From: Nitrospira sp.
Lineage (GTDB): Bacteria > Nitrospirota > Nitrospiria > Nitrospirales > Nitrospiraceae
Length of the DNA: 64,000 nt
NCBI GenBank assembly: GCA_018242725.1
Contig: JAFEBI010000001.1
Location: 67,008 to 131,007 of the forward strand
Direction of reading: 5' to 3'
Part shown: positions 16,807-26,069 of the stretch, in pieces
Position numbering within the stretch: the stretch's first letter is position 1
How the letters are laid out: the number at the start of each line of letters is the position of its first letter
Made by a program: the position numbers and the translations under genes
The notes under the pieces: model-generated
Seen by the model: only the letters and a program-made list of their open reading frames with translations
What the model was told of the DNA's origin: nothing
Database searches by the model: none

Positions 16807-17250
16807 TTACTCTGAGTACTCAGAAGAATCGCCGACCTGGCTGTGATCCTGTTCGCCGAAGATGGCCGATTCGTGGGTGTAGTGTTTGAATTCAAGCAGG
16901 TTATGCGACGGGTCTTCCAGAAAGAACGTCCGGTGCTCGATGCGAGTCTCGGGAAAACGCACCCGAGGTTGTTGGTAGAACGAAAGCCCCTTGGTTTTGG
17001 CCCGATCCGCCAACACCTGCCAGTCTTCCTGTGAAAGAAAGACCAGTCCGAAATGGCGCGGATAAATACCCTTCTGTTGCGAAGGTTGATCCGACACGAG
17101 ATGCGCGACAAGCTGGTGTCCAGCCAGACCGTGAGTCACCGCATGTTTCGATCGACGTCCGACCGTACAGCCAAGGCCCTCGACGTAGAACCGAAGCGTA
17201 GCTTCGAGATCGTAAATCGGAAAGGCGAGATGAAAGAGGCTGGTCGTCAT
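16807..17250 (-). CDS. VOC-family (glyoxalase/dioxygenase fold) protein
   Basis: A 147-residue protein from the ATG at 17250. Two beta-alpha-beta-beta-beta units of the vicinal oxygen chelate fold are visible: FHLAFPIYDLEATLRFYVEGLG at the N-terminus and RTFFLEDPSHNLLEFKHY near the C-terminus, with metal-ligand candidates His, His and Glu (FHLAF, PRHFGLVF, LLEFK). I recall very similar proteins of unknown substrate in proteobacteria, sometimes called dioxygenase-like. Its start overlaps the stop of the asparaginase gene by one base (TGATG), so it is translationally coupled. Confidence 0.8.
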   Translation of the reverse strand: MTTSLFHLAFPIYDLEATLRFYVEGLGCTVGRRSKHAVTHGLAGHQLVAHLVSDQPSQQKGIYPRHFGLVFLSQEDWQVLADRAKTKGLSFYQQPRVRFPETRIEHRTFFLEDPSHNLLEFKHYTHESAIFGEQDHSQVGDSSEYSE

Positions 17251-18131
17251 CAAAATCGGTCTCTCACGGTCGGTTCTCCTTTTCCGTCCCACCACCCAGC
17301 CGCCATGTTGGCGGTCACATGCACAATGGCGAATCGTCCCCTTGGGGTAAGAACCAGTGTACCAGCGGATCCGTTTACTCTTGCAACCAGCTTCTGCAAC
17401 ACCCATCGCGCTGCTCTTCTCGCTGTCTCTCCCTGTCCTAACCGATCACAGATTGTTTTCGCAACGGCCACACGCATGATGCTCTCACCCCACCCCGTCA
17501 TCGACACCGCACCGGTCTCATTGTCAGCATACACCCCGCAGCCGATGATCGGCGTATCCCCGACTCGCCCAGGCAGCATGAGATCAATCCCCCCAGTCGA
17601 GGCACCGGCAGCGACTGTCCCAGACTGGTCCAGCGCAACCGCGCCGACTGTTCCATGCCGATTTCCCTTCGTAGCCATTTGCTTGAGCATGGAACTGTAC
17701 AGCAACCTGCCCCTCGTAGCCTGACGCTTCTGAAGCTCTATCTTATGATGCTTGGCGAACTTGGTAGCCGGAGGGCCCACGAGCAAGACATGCGTCGTCT
17801 CCTCCACAACGAGGCGGGCGGCCGTAATCGGATGAACAATACCTTCGATAGAGGCAACCGCACCGGCGCGCAAGCATTCCCCTTCCATGATCGACGCATC
17901 CATTCGCCGAACTCCATCCAGCTGTCGATGAGCCCCGTTCCCCGCATTGAAGAGCCCGCTGCGCTCGAGAACTCGAACGGTCTGCTCCACGGCGACCAGT
18001 GCGGAACTTCCACGATCCAAGAGGTGATAGCCGACTTGCAATGCGCCACGCAGACACGCGGCTTGTGAGGAGGTCATGGTTCGGGAGCCGGCACCCCCGT
18101 GCGCGAGAATGATCGGTCTGATGGGTTTCAA
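17250..18131 (-). CDS. Isoaspartyl peptidase / L-asparaginase (Ntn hydrolase)
   Basis: A 293-residue type 2 asparaginase precursor. The N-terminal LAHGGAGSRTM segment and the autoprocessing site HGTVGAVALDQSG, with Thr as the new N-terminal nucleophile, are diagnostic; AAGASTGGIDLMLPGRVGDTPIIGCG forms the substrate-binding loop. The precursor should split itself into alpha and beta chains and hydrolyse isoaspartyl dipeptides or asparagine. The start is TTG at 18131, overlapping the stop of the upstream gene by four bases. It forms a tight three-gene unit with the unknown gene upstream and the VOC gene downstream. Confidence 0.88.
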   Translation of the reverse strand: MKPIRPIILAHGGAGSRTMTSSQAACLRGALQVGYHLLDRGSSALVAVEQTVRVLERSGLFNAGNGAHRQLDGVRRMDASIMEGECLRAGAVASIEGIVHPITAARLVVEETTHVLLVGPPATKFAKHHKIELQKRQATRGRLLYSSMLKQMATKGNRHGTVGAVALDQSGTVAAGASTGGIDLMLPGRVGDTPIIGCGVYADNETGAVSMTGWGESIMRVAVAKTICDRLGQGETARRAARWVLQKLVARVNGSAGTLVLTPRGRFAIVHVTANMAAGWWDGKGEPTVRDRF

Positions 18132-18694
18132 TTTAGGAGCAGATCCCGGGTCCTCTGGTAGGCAGGATTCTGCATGCGATCGAGGTCAGATCGCACAAAG
18201 CCCAGGCCGGTGACACAGAGCTCAAAGTTCTCCGATAATTTTTTGAACAACGGCAAGCTGGTTTCCGCATCCTCACGACCGATCTGCGCGACGATTCCAT
18301 ACGATCGCTTGCCGGTCTTCATATAGTCCACGAGGAAGTCCTTGTGATAGATGCGCCCAGCCGATTTGAGCCGTCGCAGATACTCTGGGAACAAACCAGC
18401 CATGAACAGCGTGAAATCCCCGATATGGCGGTGGACGTCCCGTTCACGATCCAGCGATTGCGCTTCCAGCATCACCTCCGACTCGAACAGCAGATCGACA
18501 ACTGAATCGACCGGCTGATTCTCCCGGTTTTTGATCTTATACAGCTGATCTGTATGGGTAAAATCGACAAGCATGTTGGAGACGTAGGATGTAACCTTCG
18601 TATCGGGCCAACCGAGATGTTCTGTAAAGCTCTTCTCGGTCAAGGCACCGAAGAGTTCCCGGAGCGGGTGTCGTGGAGGAACTGAAGCACTCAT
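18128..18694 (-). CDS. Conserved protein of unknown function
   Basis: A 188-residue, soluble, mostly helical protein with a good ribosome binding site (GGAGGGAAAG before ATG). No signal peptide or membrane segment is seen. Distinctive stretches are YVSNMLVDFTHTDQLYKIK, HRHIGDFTLFMAGLFPEYL and SYGIVAQIG. The HIGDFTLFMAGLFPE region recalls uncharacterised proteins I have seen in several phyla, but I cannot name a family. It is the first gene of the unit leading into the asparaginase and VOC genes. Function unknown. Confidence 0.75.
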   Translation of the reverse strand: MSASVPPRHPLRELFGALTEKSFTEHLGWPDTKVTSYVSNMLVDFTHTDQLYKIKNRENQPVDSVVDLLFESEVMLEAQSLDRERDVHRHIGDFTLFMAGLFPEYLRRLKSAGRIYHKDFLVDYMKTGKRSYGIVAQIGREDAETSLPLFKKLSENFELCVTGLGFVRSDLDRMQNPAYQRTRDLLLN

Positions 18695-18808
18695 CTTTCC
18701 CTCCTGGAAAGTCCGATGAGCCGCAACTTCAGTATAACAGATCTCAACGATGAACCGTTCAACCTTGGGAATAATATCGGAGCGCCGTCATCGAACCTTG
18801 AGCCCTGA

Positions 18809-19258
18809 CTAGCGCCTCTCCCTGCTATCCACCATAAAGGTCACCGGCCCATCATTCACCAAAGCCACCTTCATATGGGCAGCAAAGATTCCCGTTTCAA
18901 CCATCATTCCGCTCTCTCGCAGTCCAGTCGCGACCTGTTTATAGAGCCCCTTCGCCAGATCAGCAGGAGCCGCCTCGTCAAAACTCGGGCGGCGGCCATT
19001 GCTCGTCCGGCCCAAGAGGGTGAATTGAGAGACCAACAACACAGCGCCACCCACATCGGCCAGCGATCGATTCATCTTCCCCTGTTCGTCGGAGAAAATG
19101 CGGAGGGTCCCGATCTTGTCGACCGCGTAGCGTACATCGGACTCGTCATCACCCTTCGCAACACCCAGCAATACCATCAAGCCTTGCTGGATCTGCCCAA
19201 CGATGTGCCCATCGACCTCAACCGAAGCACTGGTGACACGCTGCAGAACTGCCTTCAT
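18809..19258 (-). CDS. dtd: D-aminoacyl-tRNA deacylase
   Basis: A 149-residue protein of exactly the DTD length. It begins [17 protein letters not shown], has the catalytic [10 protein letters not shown] segment and ends with the cross-subunit motif [11 protein letters not shown], which corresponds to the NxGPVT Gly-cisPro motif. It frees tRNA from wrongly attached D-amino acids (and glycine from tRNA-Ala). It starts 3 bases after the ogt stop and belongs to the murJ-ogt-dtd unit. Confidence 0.96.
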   Translation of the reverse strand: MKAVLQRVTSASVEVDGHIVGQIQQGLMVLLGVAKGDDESDVRYAVDKIGTLRIFSDEQGKMNRSLADVGGAVLLVSQFTLLGRTSNGRRPSFDEAAPADLAKGLYKQVATGLRESGMMVETGIFAAHMKVALVNDGPVTFMVDSRERR

Positions 19259-19261
19259 CGA

Positions 19262-19786
19262 TTAGGCCCGGCCTCGCTGGAGTTGAATCAAGGTTCCTTC
19301 AAGGGAGAGTAACTTGCGCTTCATGGGTAGCCCTCCTGAGAACCCTCCAAGCGTGGTATCTTGCGCGACGATCCTGTGACAAGGAATCACGATCGGTATC
19401 GGGTTCGCACCGACCGCGTTGCCGACCGCACGGGCATACTGTGGTCCACCCACACGCGCGGCAACCCACTGATACGAACGCAACTTGCCGTACGGCACAC
19501 GAAGAAGCACCCGCCAGACCTGCCGCTGGAACACCGTCCCGTGCGACAAATCAAGCGGCACGTCAAAGATGTGTCGCTTGCCTGCAAGATAGTCGAGGAG
19601 TTGACGGCGAGCCACATCCAGTCGTGCGGACTCACCTCGCTGCAGTGGCCCGTGTGACTGCGCCCTGAGGTCAGTCTCCACCGCCCGCTCTGACCGTTTC
19701 GGCAAGACGATGGCTTGAATTCCTTTTGAAGACTCCGCAATCCCCATCCACCCCCAGGGCGACCTGAACATCATCACCTTGCGCAT
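19262..19786 (-). CDS. ogt: Methylated-DNA--protein-cysteine methyltransferase
   Basis: A 174-residue protein from ATG 19786 (an upstream extension to 19894 would overlap murJ). The helix-turn-helix region GTVFQRQVWRVLLRVPYGK and the active-site motif IPIVIPCHRIVA (normally PCHRV) with the acceptor Cys are intact, followed by GGFSGGLPMKRKLLSLEG. It repairs O6-alkylguanine by transferring the alkyl group to Cys. It is squeezed between murJ (13 bases upstream) and dtd (3 bases downstream), so the three genes are probably co-transcribed from the murJ promoter. Confidence 0.94.
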   Translation of the reverse strand: MRKVMMFRSPWGWMGIAESSKGIQAIVLPKRSERAVETDLRAQSHGPLQRGESARLDVARRQLLDYLAGKRHIFDVPLDLSHGTVFQRQVWRVLLRVPYGKLRSYQWVAARVGGPQYARAVGNAVGANPIPIVIPCHRIVAQDTTLGGFSGGLPMKRKLLSLEGTLIQLQRGRA

Positions 19787-19799
19787 AGACCACTCCTCA

Positions 19800-21413
19800 C
19801 TATTTCGCGAAACGCCCGAGCTTTCTGCGCACGATCCCCCACAGGACCCCCAATTCCTCAGAACGAAATACGGCATGAACGCCCAGATATCCACCTACAC
19901 TGAGTCCAATGCCGAGAAACAGCATCGCCGATTTCGTGATCCACTCGTTGGGGTGAGCCCAAATCTGTGCTTCGGCAACCCACCAGCAAGCCGCTATGAT
20001 CGGCACACAGCCAATCACCACTCGGCCAACCGAACGAAACACTGGGGACCAGTCGACACCACCTAATCTCCGATTGAGCACCGCCACGAGAATACCCCCA
20101 TTGACCATCGCCGCTAGGGCCGTGGCGAGGGCAAGCCCGGCGGCTCCCAGGCGTGACATCAAGACCAACGAGAACAGAATGTTGGCCACCACCGCAATAG
20201 TCGCCGAGATCACAGGCGTCGTCGTGTCTTTCAGCGAATAGAATGCCGAAACGATGATGCGCACTCCGCCGAACGCCCATAAACCGACGGAATAGCAGAG
20301 TACCGCTACAGCCGTTTCAGCAGTATCCTGCGCCGTAAATGTGCCGTGTTCAAATACCAGATGCACGATCGGAGTCCGTAACAGGATGAGCCCCACCATG
20401 GCCGGCAACATGATGAAGATGATCATGCGTAGTCCAAACCCAAGCGTCGTGCGCAGTTCATCCAGCGCACCTCGCGCCGCTTGCGCCGATAAGGTCGGCA
20501 AGATTGCCGTGACCAACGCCACGCCAAAGATGCCCAGGGGGAATTGGATCAACCTCATCCCGTAGAACAAATAGGTTGGTCCACCAGCAAAGAACGATCC
20601 CAGTATCGTACTCACAGTAATATTGATCTGGGTCACCGATAGTCCGAGCAATGATGGAATCATCAGTCGGCCGATCTTTCGTACACCGGGGTGGCCGGGG
20701 TTAAACTTGAACCCGAACAACATCCCACGCGACTTGAGGCCCGGCAGCTGCATGGCAAATTGTGCGGCACCACCGGCCACGACACCGATCGCAACTCCGA
20801 TAATGGGTTCCGGCATGGTGGGCGCAAGAAACACCGCACATCCGATAATGAACAGATTAAAAAAGACGGGTGAAAACGCCGGAGCCGCAAAGGCCCGTAA
20901 TGAGTTGAGCACGCCCATAGCCAGAGCCGCCAAGCTGATAAAAATGAGATAGGGGAACATGATGCGGGTCAGGGTCGTGGTCATTTCGAGCCGGGTTGGA
21001 TCCTCATGAAATCCCGGCGCCAAAAGCCACACAATGCCCGCCGAACCAAGAATCCCGATGAGCGTAATGCCCGTCACGATCGTCAGCAGTGTCGTGAAGG
21101 CGGCGCTCGCCAACTCCCACGCATCCTGCTTCGATTTGAGGGTGTGATATTCGGTGAAAACGGGAATAAACGCAGCGGACATAGAGCCTTCGGCAAAGAG
21201 CTCCCGGAGCAGATTCGGGATACGATAGGCGACAAAAAATGCATCCGCAGCCGGAGTCGCACCAAAGAGTCGTGCGATGAGCATGTCTCGGATAAACCCA
21301 AGGATGCGGCTTGAAAAGGTGGCGACACTGATGATGCCCGCTGATTTGATGACGGCCTGATTCTCGTCCTGATGCTTCGGTAGGGCAGTGGAGGAAGCGG
21401 TCGGCTCTGACAT
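19800..21413 (-). CDS. murJ: Lipid II flippase MurJ/MviN
   Basis: A 537-residue polytopic membrane protein of the MOP superfamily, with about 14 predicted helices. The N-terminal core SRILGFIRDMLIARLFGA, the FFVAYRIPNLLRELFAEGSM segment and the periodic Arg and Gly residues in helices match MurJ. It moves lipid II across the inner membrane for peptidoglycan synthesis. The first 20 residues are a cytosolic tail. The ATG at 21413 has no ribosome binding site, but a TAGAAT -10 box lies 7 bases ahead of it. ogt and dtd follow. Confidence 0.94.
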   Translation of the reverse strand: MSEPTASSTALPKHQDENQAVIKSAGIISVATFSSRILGFIRDMLIARLFGATPAADAFFVAYRIPNLLRELFAEGSMSAAFIPVFTEYHTLKSKQDAWELASAAFTTLLTIVTGITLIGILGSAGIVWLLAPGFHEDPTRLEMTTTLTRIMFPYLIFISLAALAMGVLNSLRAFAAPAFSPVFFNLFIIGCAVFLAPTMPEPIIGVAIGVVAGGAAQFAMQLPGLKSRGMLFGFKFNPGHPGVRKIGRLMIPSLLGLSVTQINITVSTILGSFFAGGPTYLFYGMRLIQFPLGIFGVALVTAILPTLSAQAARGALDELRTTLGFGLRMIIFIMLPAMVGLILLRTPIVHLVFEHGTFTAQDTAETAVAVLCYSVGLWAFGGVRIIVSAFYSLKDTTTPVISATIAVVANILFSLVLMSRLGAAGLALATALAAMVNGGILVAVLNRRLGGVDWSPVFRSVGRVVIGCVPIIAACWWVAEAQIWAHPNEWITKSAMLFLGIGLSVGGYLGVHAVFRSEELGVLWGIVRRKLGRFAK

Positions 21414-21420
21414 GAACCGG

Positions 21421-21449
21421 ATTCTAGCGGAACAATCGCGGGGCGTCTA
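21421..21449 (-). promoter_or_regulatory. Predicted promoter of murJ-ogt-dtd
   Basis: On the minus strand TAGACG (21449-21444), a 17-base spacer and TAGAAT (21426-21421). The murJ ATG is 7 bases from the -10 box, the same geometry as at gmhA, so a leaderless mRNA is predicted. Confidence 0.55.
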
Positions 21450-21580
21450 TGGAAGGTGAGCGTCGTCTGATCCGCCAGTCGCTTGAAGCGTGGCACCTTG
21501 CCGTCATGACCGTCCACACAAGCGAACGATAAACTCCTGACGCATGCCGGACATCGCGCCAGGAGTCTTCGAGCAGTCGT

Positions 21581-22096
21581 TTATGCAGCCAGTCGAATGG
21601 GTGGCCGACTGGTCATACTCGTGGGATGCGTGTCTGTATCGCGCAACACTTCGACCTTGGCCTGGGCTTTCATCTCCAGCGTCCCGTTGAATACCACACC
21701 CTCCTCCATCGAGAGCACCGGCGTGGTCAGGCTGCCGTCAACAACCGCCGGTGCGCATAACACGATCTGGCTGGTCGCCTCAATGTCTCCCGTGATACGC
21801 CCGTGGCAGACGACCGCTCCCGCCGTCACCTTGGCCTTAATCACTGCCTGAGGACCAACGAGCAACCCGCCGTCGGTGTGGATTTCTCCATCCAACGCCC
21901 CATCGATTCGTACCGTCCCTGAATAGGTGATGACACCCTTGAACGCGACATCTTTGCCGACAAACGCGACTTCATCCGGCAATATCGGACCGTTGTGTTT
22001 TGGTAAAGAGCTCCGGCGATCCTCTACCCACCGCTCTTGTTCGCGCTCCTGCCCCCGCTCCACATCGCCCCCCACCGCCTCCTCATGTTTCCACAT
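21581..22096 (-). CDS. Bactofilin-family polymer-forming cytoskeletal protein
   Basis: A 171-residue protein. A charged 40-residue N-terminal tail is followed by a beta-helix core of repeating short strands with the pattern VRIDGALDGEIHTDGGLLVGPQAVIKAKV, VVCHGRITGDIEA, IVLCAPAVVDGSL, which is the DUF583/bactofilin signature. Bactofilins self-assemble into filaments on the inner membrane and guide local cell-wall or polar processes. A strong ribosome binding site (GGAGGAGG) precedes the ATG. It is a single gene, between the divergent-looking spacers of murJ and the TPM operon. Confidence 0.88.
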   Translation of the reverse strand: MWKHEEAVGGDVERGQEREQERWVEDRRSSLPKHNGPILPDEVAFVGKDVAFKGVITYSGTVRIDGALDGEIHTDGGLLVGPQAVIKAKVTAGAVVCHGRITGDIEATSQIVLCAPAVVDGSLTTPVLSMEEGVVFNGTLEMKAQAKVEVLRDTDTHPTSMTSRPPIRLAA

Positions 22097-22211
22097 CGTA
22101 TGCCTCCTCCTTGTCGAGATTGGTCTGGCCGGACGAGCAGCCCCGCCGAGTCTCTTCTCTATCGGCTGATCGTGATGTTTTATTGAATGGCAAGAAATAG
22201 GGATGAACCGC

Positions 22212-22874
22212 TTACGACTCTATGACTAATTCATTCGACAATTCATCGGGATTGTCGCCGGAACGGCTTGGGGACACCTCAGCAAGCAATGTGCCGCACA
22301 CCTGGATCCCTTGGCATAACCCGCCGACGAGATCTCCCCTTGTCAACCGACTGCCAGCCGCCTCCACGACTGAGGACCAACGCTCCGATGGAACTCGCTG
22401 TGCAATAGATTGATCCGCCAACACATAGATCTGATGTTCCAACAACGAGACCATGATCAACACTCCGGTGTGCTCACGTGTCTGCGAAACCGCATGTTGC
22501 CTGAACGCTCGTTCGGCCCGAAGTCGCACTTTATGGTGCAGTCGATCCGTCGGCGTCAGGAAGCGAATACACGGGACCATAGTCCCCAGCCAGGCACCGA
22601 CGCCGTATGCCGAAACGGCCGCCAAGACGAGCCATGCCGCGTTGGAACCATGCCATCCCCAAGGAAGCCAGAATAGTTCCGTGGTCAGCATGAGCGTCAG
22701 GACCACGAAGGAGAGCAACAACCCTAAGCGATGCTGGGCATCACGGTAGAGTCCGGACCGACTGACGATCATGGGAACGATTTCTGCGTTGGTATGCTGC
22801 TCTGCCGCATGCACCGCCAGTCTGATCCGCTCACGCTCCTCCGCCGTCAGCTCAAGTTGCTCACCAGTTTCCAC
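22212..22874 (-). CDS. TPM-domain membrane protein (second of pair)
   Basis: 220 residues from GTG 22874. The TPM domain of the YgcG/Rv-type family occupies the C-terminal two thirds: helix ERERIRLAVHAAEQHTNAEIVPMIVSRS at the start and a strand-helix ISQ-like pattern HTGVLIMVSLLEHQIYVLADQSI later, split by two membrane helices (LLLSFVVLTLMLTTELFWL and AAWLVLAAVSAYGVGAWL). Its start lies 14 bases inside the end of the upstream TPM gene, and its GGAGG ribosome binding site falls in the Gly-codon tail of that gene. TPM proteins are found with LemA; roles in envelope stress or respiratory-complex repair have been proposed elsewhere, not shown here. Confidence 0.82.
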   Translation of the reverse strand: METGEQLELTAEERERIRLAVHAAEQHTNAEIVPMIVSRSGLYRDAQHRLGLLLSFVVLTLMLTTELFWLPWGWHGSNAAWLVLAAVSAYGVGAWLGTMVPCIRFLTPTDRLHHKVRLRAERAFRQHAVSQTREHTGVLIMVSLLEHQIYVLADQSIAQRVPSERWSSVVEAAGSRLTRGDLVGGLCQGIQVCGTLLAEVSPSRSGDNPDELSNELVIES

Positions 22875-23754
22875 TGGCACCCCCTCCCCCAAAATCGCCT
22901 CCGCCACCACTGAACCCTCCTCCGCCACCGAACGATCCTCCACCCCATCCGCCACTGCGGCTGCTGTACCAGATCCAATCATCCAGCCCACGGGATCGAG
23001 TGGTCCGCCCTCCCGTCCCCGCTGCACCAAAAAGCAGCAGCAGGACCACCGTCGCACCACCCGCAAGCAGTGCCGGCCCTACCCAAGGCGCAAGAAGCGT
23101 TGCGATTCCTGCTCCCGCAACCGGGCCGATGACGCGATGCACATTTGTGAACAGGAATCCGACAAAGAGACCGGCAATGACCGCCACCACAACCTGCTCG
23201 ACGACAGCACTCTCTTGCCGAGAGGAAACGTTCTCGGTGGCCTGGTAGGTTCCGTCAATGGTCTTCAAAATTGCATCGGTTCCTTCTAGGATCCCGCCAG
23301 ACATATCCCCGGCTCGAAACCGAGGAACGATCTCATTTCTGATGATCTGTGCCGATCGAATGTCGGTTAAGACACCTTCCAACCCATACCCGACTTCGAT
23401 GCGCACCTTGCGTTCTTTGATCGCCACCAGCAACAGAACTCCGTTGTCCGTCCCTTTTCGACCGAGCTTCCAGGCGGTGGCCACGCGATGCGTGAATTCC
23501 TCAAGAGACTCGCCCTCGAGGGAAGGGATGGTCAGGACGGCGACTTGATTGCCGGACTGCCCTTCATGCGCAGTCAGACGAGCCGTGAGCGACTCCACGG
23601 TTGACTGTGGCAAGACATGAGCGAGATCGACGATCCGTCCGGTCAAGGGAGGGACATCGAGTGCGGAGACCGGAGAGGCTGAGATAATGGCAAAGACAAC
23701 GGCGATTCCGACAAGGACCGTCTGCAGCAATCGAGTCGCATCCCTCTGCTCCAC
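22861..23754 (-). CDS. TPM-domain protein with glycine-rich tail
   Basis: A 297-residue protein with a signal sequence (TVLVGIAVVFAIISASPVSA) and a periplasmic TPM domain (about 35-155): LTGRIVDLAHVLPQ, GNQVAVLTIPSLEGESLEEF, GVLLLVAIKERKVRIEVGYGLEG. One or two membrane helices follow (about 190-235), then an Arg-rich linker and a tail of about 30 residues made almost only of Gly, Ser and Phe (GGGSFGGGGGFSGGGG). This architecture, with the same Gly-rich end, is the usual partner of LemA. It sits between lemA and the second TPM gene in one operon. Confidence 0.9.
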   Translation of the reverse strand: MEQRDATRLLQTVLVGIAVVFAIISASPVSALDVPPLTGRIVDLAHVLPQSTVESLTARLTAHEGQSGNQVAVLTIPSLEGESLEEFTHRVATAWKLGRKGTDNGVLLLVAIKERKVRIEVGYGLEGVLTDIRSAQIIRNEIVPRFRAGDMSGGILEGTDAILKTIDGTYQATENVSSRQESAVVEQVVVAVIAGLFVGFLFTNVHRVIGPVAGAGIATLLAPWVGPALLAGGATVVLLLLFGAAGTGGRTTRSRGLDDWIWYSSRSGGWGGGSFGGGGGFSGGGGDFGGGGASGNW

Positions 23755-23780
23755 GACTGTCCCCTCGGCATGAATCCGCG

Positions 23781-24383
23781 TTAGAATTTCACTTCCGGCG
23801 GTTTCGCCACGGCTGTTTCGTCGGCCACCGTAAAGTTGGGCTTCTCTTCCAAATGCAAGAGGAACTTCGCGGTCAGGTTCGTTGGGAAATATCGAACCAT
23901 CTTGTTGTAGTCCGCCACTCGATCGATATATCGCTTGCGGGCCACGGTAATTCGATTTTCTGTCCCTTCCAGCTGACTCTGAAGGTCTCTGAAGTTTTGA
24001 TCGGCCTTGAGGTTGGGATAGTTTTCGGCGATCGCGATCAGTCGTCCCAACGCCGAGGCCAACCCCGCTTGCGCCTGTTGAAACGCCTGGAACGCAGCCG
24101 GATCTTTCAGCACCTCCGGCGTCACTTGCATTCCGGTTGCTTTGGCCCTGGCGTTGACAACCCCTTCCAGTGTCTCTTTTTCATGGGCGGCGTACCCTTT
24201 GACCGTTGCCACGAGATTGGGAATGAGGTCTGCGCGGCGCTGGTATTGATTGATCACCTCACTCCACGCAGCCTTTGTATCTTCATCCAAGCCTTGCAGA
24301 TCATTGTACCCACACCCAGACACGGTCAATGCCGTGACCATCACTATTGTGATTGTCATCGTTTGCCACCAACGATGTCCCAT
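23781..24383 (-). CDS. lemA: LemA-family lipoprotein
   Basis: 200 residues from ATG 24383, which has an excellent ribosome binding site (GAAGGAGGGAAC). A short signal with lipobox TVSGCGYN anchors the protein to a membrane; the upstream open frame would hide this signal. The LemA core follows: EVINQYQRRADLIPNLVATVKGYAAHEKETLE and LGRLIAIAENYPNLKADQNFRDLQSQLEGTENRI, a long helical bundle. It heads the lemA-TPM-TPM operon; LemA and TPM proteins co-occur widely, with no agreed biochemical function. Confidence 0.93.
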   Translation of the reverse strand: MGHRWWQTMTITIVMVTALTVSGCGYNDLQGLDEDTKAAWSEVINQYQRRADLIPNLVATVKGYAAHEKETLEGVVNARAKATGMQVTPEVLKDPAAFQAFQQAQAGLASALGRLIAIAENYPNLKADQNFRDLQSQLEGTENRITVARKRYIDRVADYNKMVRYFPTNLTAKFLLHLEEKPNFTVADETAVAKPPEVKF

Positions 24384-24538
24384 TGTTCCCTCCTTCAACG
24401 ACGCCCTTAGTGCGCTGCCCCCGAATCTGGCTTGCATGCTACCACGAGGAATAATCATGAAGATATGTCGGTCAAGGGCCCTACGCCGAGCAGAGCGGTA
24501 ATGGATCACACGGAAAATGAAGGTAGTGGATCGAACAG

Positions 24539-25078
24539 CTACTCGGCAAGTAATGACTGGGGAGTTTCTGATGGGCTCAATGCGGTGTATCCCGAACGTG
24601 TTTGGATAAAGGCGGTCAAGCGTTTATCCTCTTGCGCTCTGCGTAGGAACTTGAATGCAATCCCGCGGGTACTGACGGAGCGAACAATGGCTGCCGCCTC
24701 GACCGGCGGCTCATCCTGGGCAAGGCTGATCTCGAGGTAAAAAATATCATCAACCCGCACAGGGGTCTTGCTCCGGATAATACAGCCCCCTACTGACATA
24801 TCCAAGACGGTGCCCTCCCCACGTACTCGTCCTCCGGAAAAGGAGAGAGAGAGCCTGACCGGAATACGCATGTGTTCCCGACGCTCAGTGAGCGGTGAGA
24901 CGCTCGTGAGACTCATGCGACGAGCGAGAAACCGGTGGTCACACCGTTGACACTGGAAGGGTGCCATCCACAGCAGCGAGGCAACAACTTCACGCAGCGA
25001 CTGCGCCCGCACACGAACTGCACCGTCCTGTTGACATTGAGGACACATGATCTGTCGCCCCATGATACTCACTGGCAT
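24539..25078 (-). CDS. Zinc-ribbon PilZ-domain protein
   Basis: A 179-residue protein. The N-terminus carries two Cys pairs, CPQCQQDG and CQRCDHRF (residues 12-50), suggesting a zinc ribbon. A PilZ domain follows (about 65-160) with the c-di-GMP-binding RxxxR (RREHMRIP) and DxSxxG (DMSVGGC) motifs complete. It should bind c-di-GMP; the output is unknown. It stands alone on the minus strand between lemA and the fumarate reductase genes. The diguanylate cyclase at 28.9-30.1 kb is a possible source of signal. Confidence 0.88.
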   Translation of the reverse strand: MPVSIMGRQIMCPQCQQDGAVRVRAQSLREVVASLLWMAPFQCQRCDHRFLARRMSLTSVSPLTERREHMRIPVRLSLSFSGGRVRGEGTVLDMSVGGCIIRSKTPVRVDDIFYLEISLAQDEPPVEAAAIVRSVSTRGIAFKFLRRAQEDKRLTAFIQTRSGYTALSPSETPQSLLAE

Positions 25079-25226
25079 ACGCCATCCTGACCGAAGGCCT
25101 TGATCGCACTATAAAGGCCTTTCCTCCACAGTCAAGCTCATTGCCTTCCAGCGCCATCAGCTTCCGTCAGTGTGTTCCGCCGATAGAGTCCCGGCATGAA
25201 CCGTCTTGAAGTAGGCGAGGGTTCTG

Positions 25227-26015
25227 CTATGAAGATTCCGCGTGGGGGGACTCCGGCTCACTGGGACGGCCGGATTCGACGATGCCAGCACGGAGATATT
25301 CATGATTGAGATTGGCAATGAAACGGGCACTGATGTGTTTGGGACAAACGGCCTCGCACTCATACTGATTGCTGCAGGACCCGAACCCTTCTCGGTCCAT
25401 CGCCTCAAGCATGGCACTCACACGGCGTTCTCGCTCCGGCCTTCCTTGTGGAAGGGTTGCCATGTGGGAGACCTTGGCCGCGACAAACAGCATGGCTGAG
25501 GCATTCTTACAGGCTGCGACACAGGCCCCACACCCAATACAGGAAGCCGCATCCATCGCAGCCTCGGCTTGGTCCTTCCCGATCAATAGGACGTTCCCGT
25601 CCACGGCTCCACCGGTATTGACCGAGATATACCCACCCGCTTGCATGATGCGGTCCAGCCCTCTGCGATCCACCACCAAGTCTTTCAAGATCGGGAAGGC
25701 TTTGGCTCGCCATGGCTCAATCGTAATGTCGGCCCCATCACAAAACCGCCTCATGTACAGCTGACAGGTCGTGATACCCTGGTCCGGGCCATGGGGAATA
25801 CCATTGATGACCAGTGAGCAACTCCCACAAATCCCTTCCCGACAATCCTGCTCGAACGCCACCGGCTCTTCACCCTTGCCGAGCAGTCTCTGGTTGACGC
25901 CATCAAGCATTTCTAGGAACGACATGCCGGGGCTCACCTCGTGCGCCTCGTACGTGACGAACCGACCCGGCTCGTGCGGGCCTTCCTGGCGCCAAATCTT
26001 CAGAGTGAATTTCAT
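25227..26015 (-). CDS. frdB: Succinate dehydrogenase/fumarate reductase iron-sulfur subunit
   Basis: A 262-residue protein with the plant-type [2Fe-2S] motif [19 protein letters not shown] plus a distal Cys (TTCQLY), then two ferredoxin-like clusters [13 protein letters not shown] and [16 protein letters not shown]. It passes electrons between the flavoprotein and the quinone-binding membrane subunit. The type resembles the 'b558' SdhCAB/FrdCAB group of Bacteroidetes and epsilon-proteobacteria. It is the last gene of sdhC-frdA-frdB, 54 bases behind frdA. In a reverse TCA-cycle organism it would work as fumarate reductase; that direction is inference. Confidence 0.94.
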   Translation of the reverse strand: MKFTLKIWRQEGPHEPGRFVTYEAHEVSPGMSFLEMLDGVNQRLLGKGEEPVAFEQDCREGICGSCSLVINGIPHGPDQGITTCQLYMRRFCDGADITIEPWRAKAFPILKDLVVDRRGLDRIMQAGGYISVNTGGAVDGNVLLIGKDQAEAAMDAASCIGCGACVAACKNASAMLFVAAKVSHMATLPQGRPERERRVSAMLEAMDREGFGSCSNQYECEAVCPKHISARFIANLNHEYLRAGIVESGRPSEPESPHAESS

Positions 26016-26069
26016 GATGGCCCTTCGCCTCTTTCCCGCACGCGATTCGCTCGCCGTTCCTCTCGCCGA

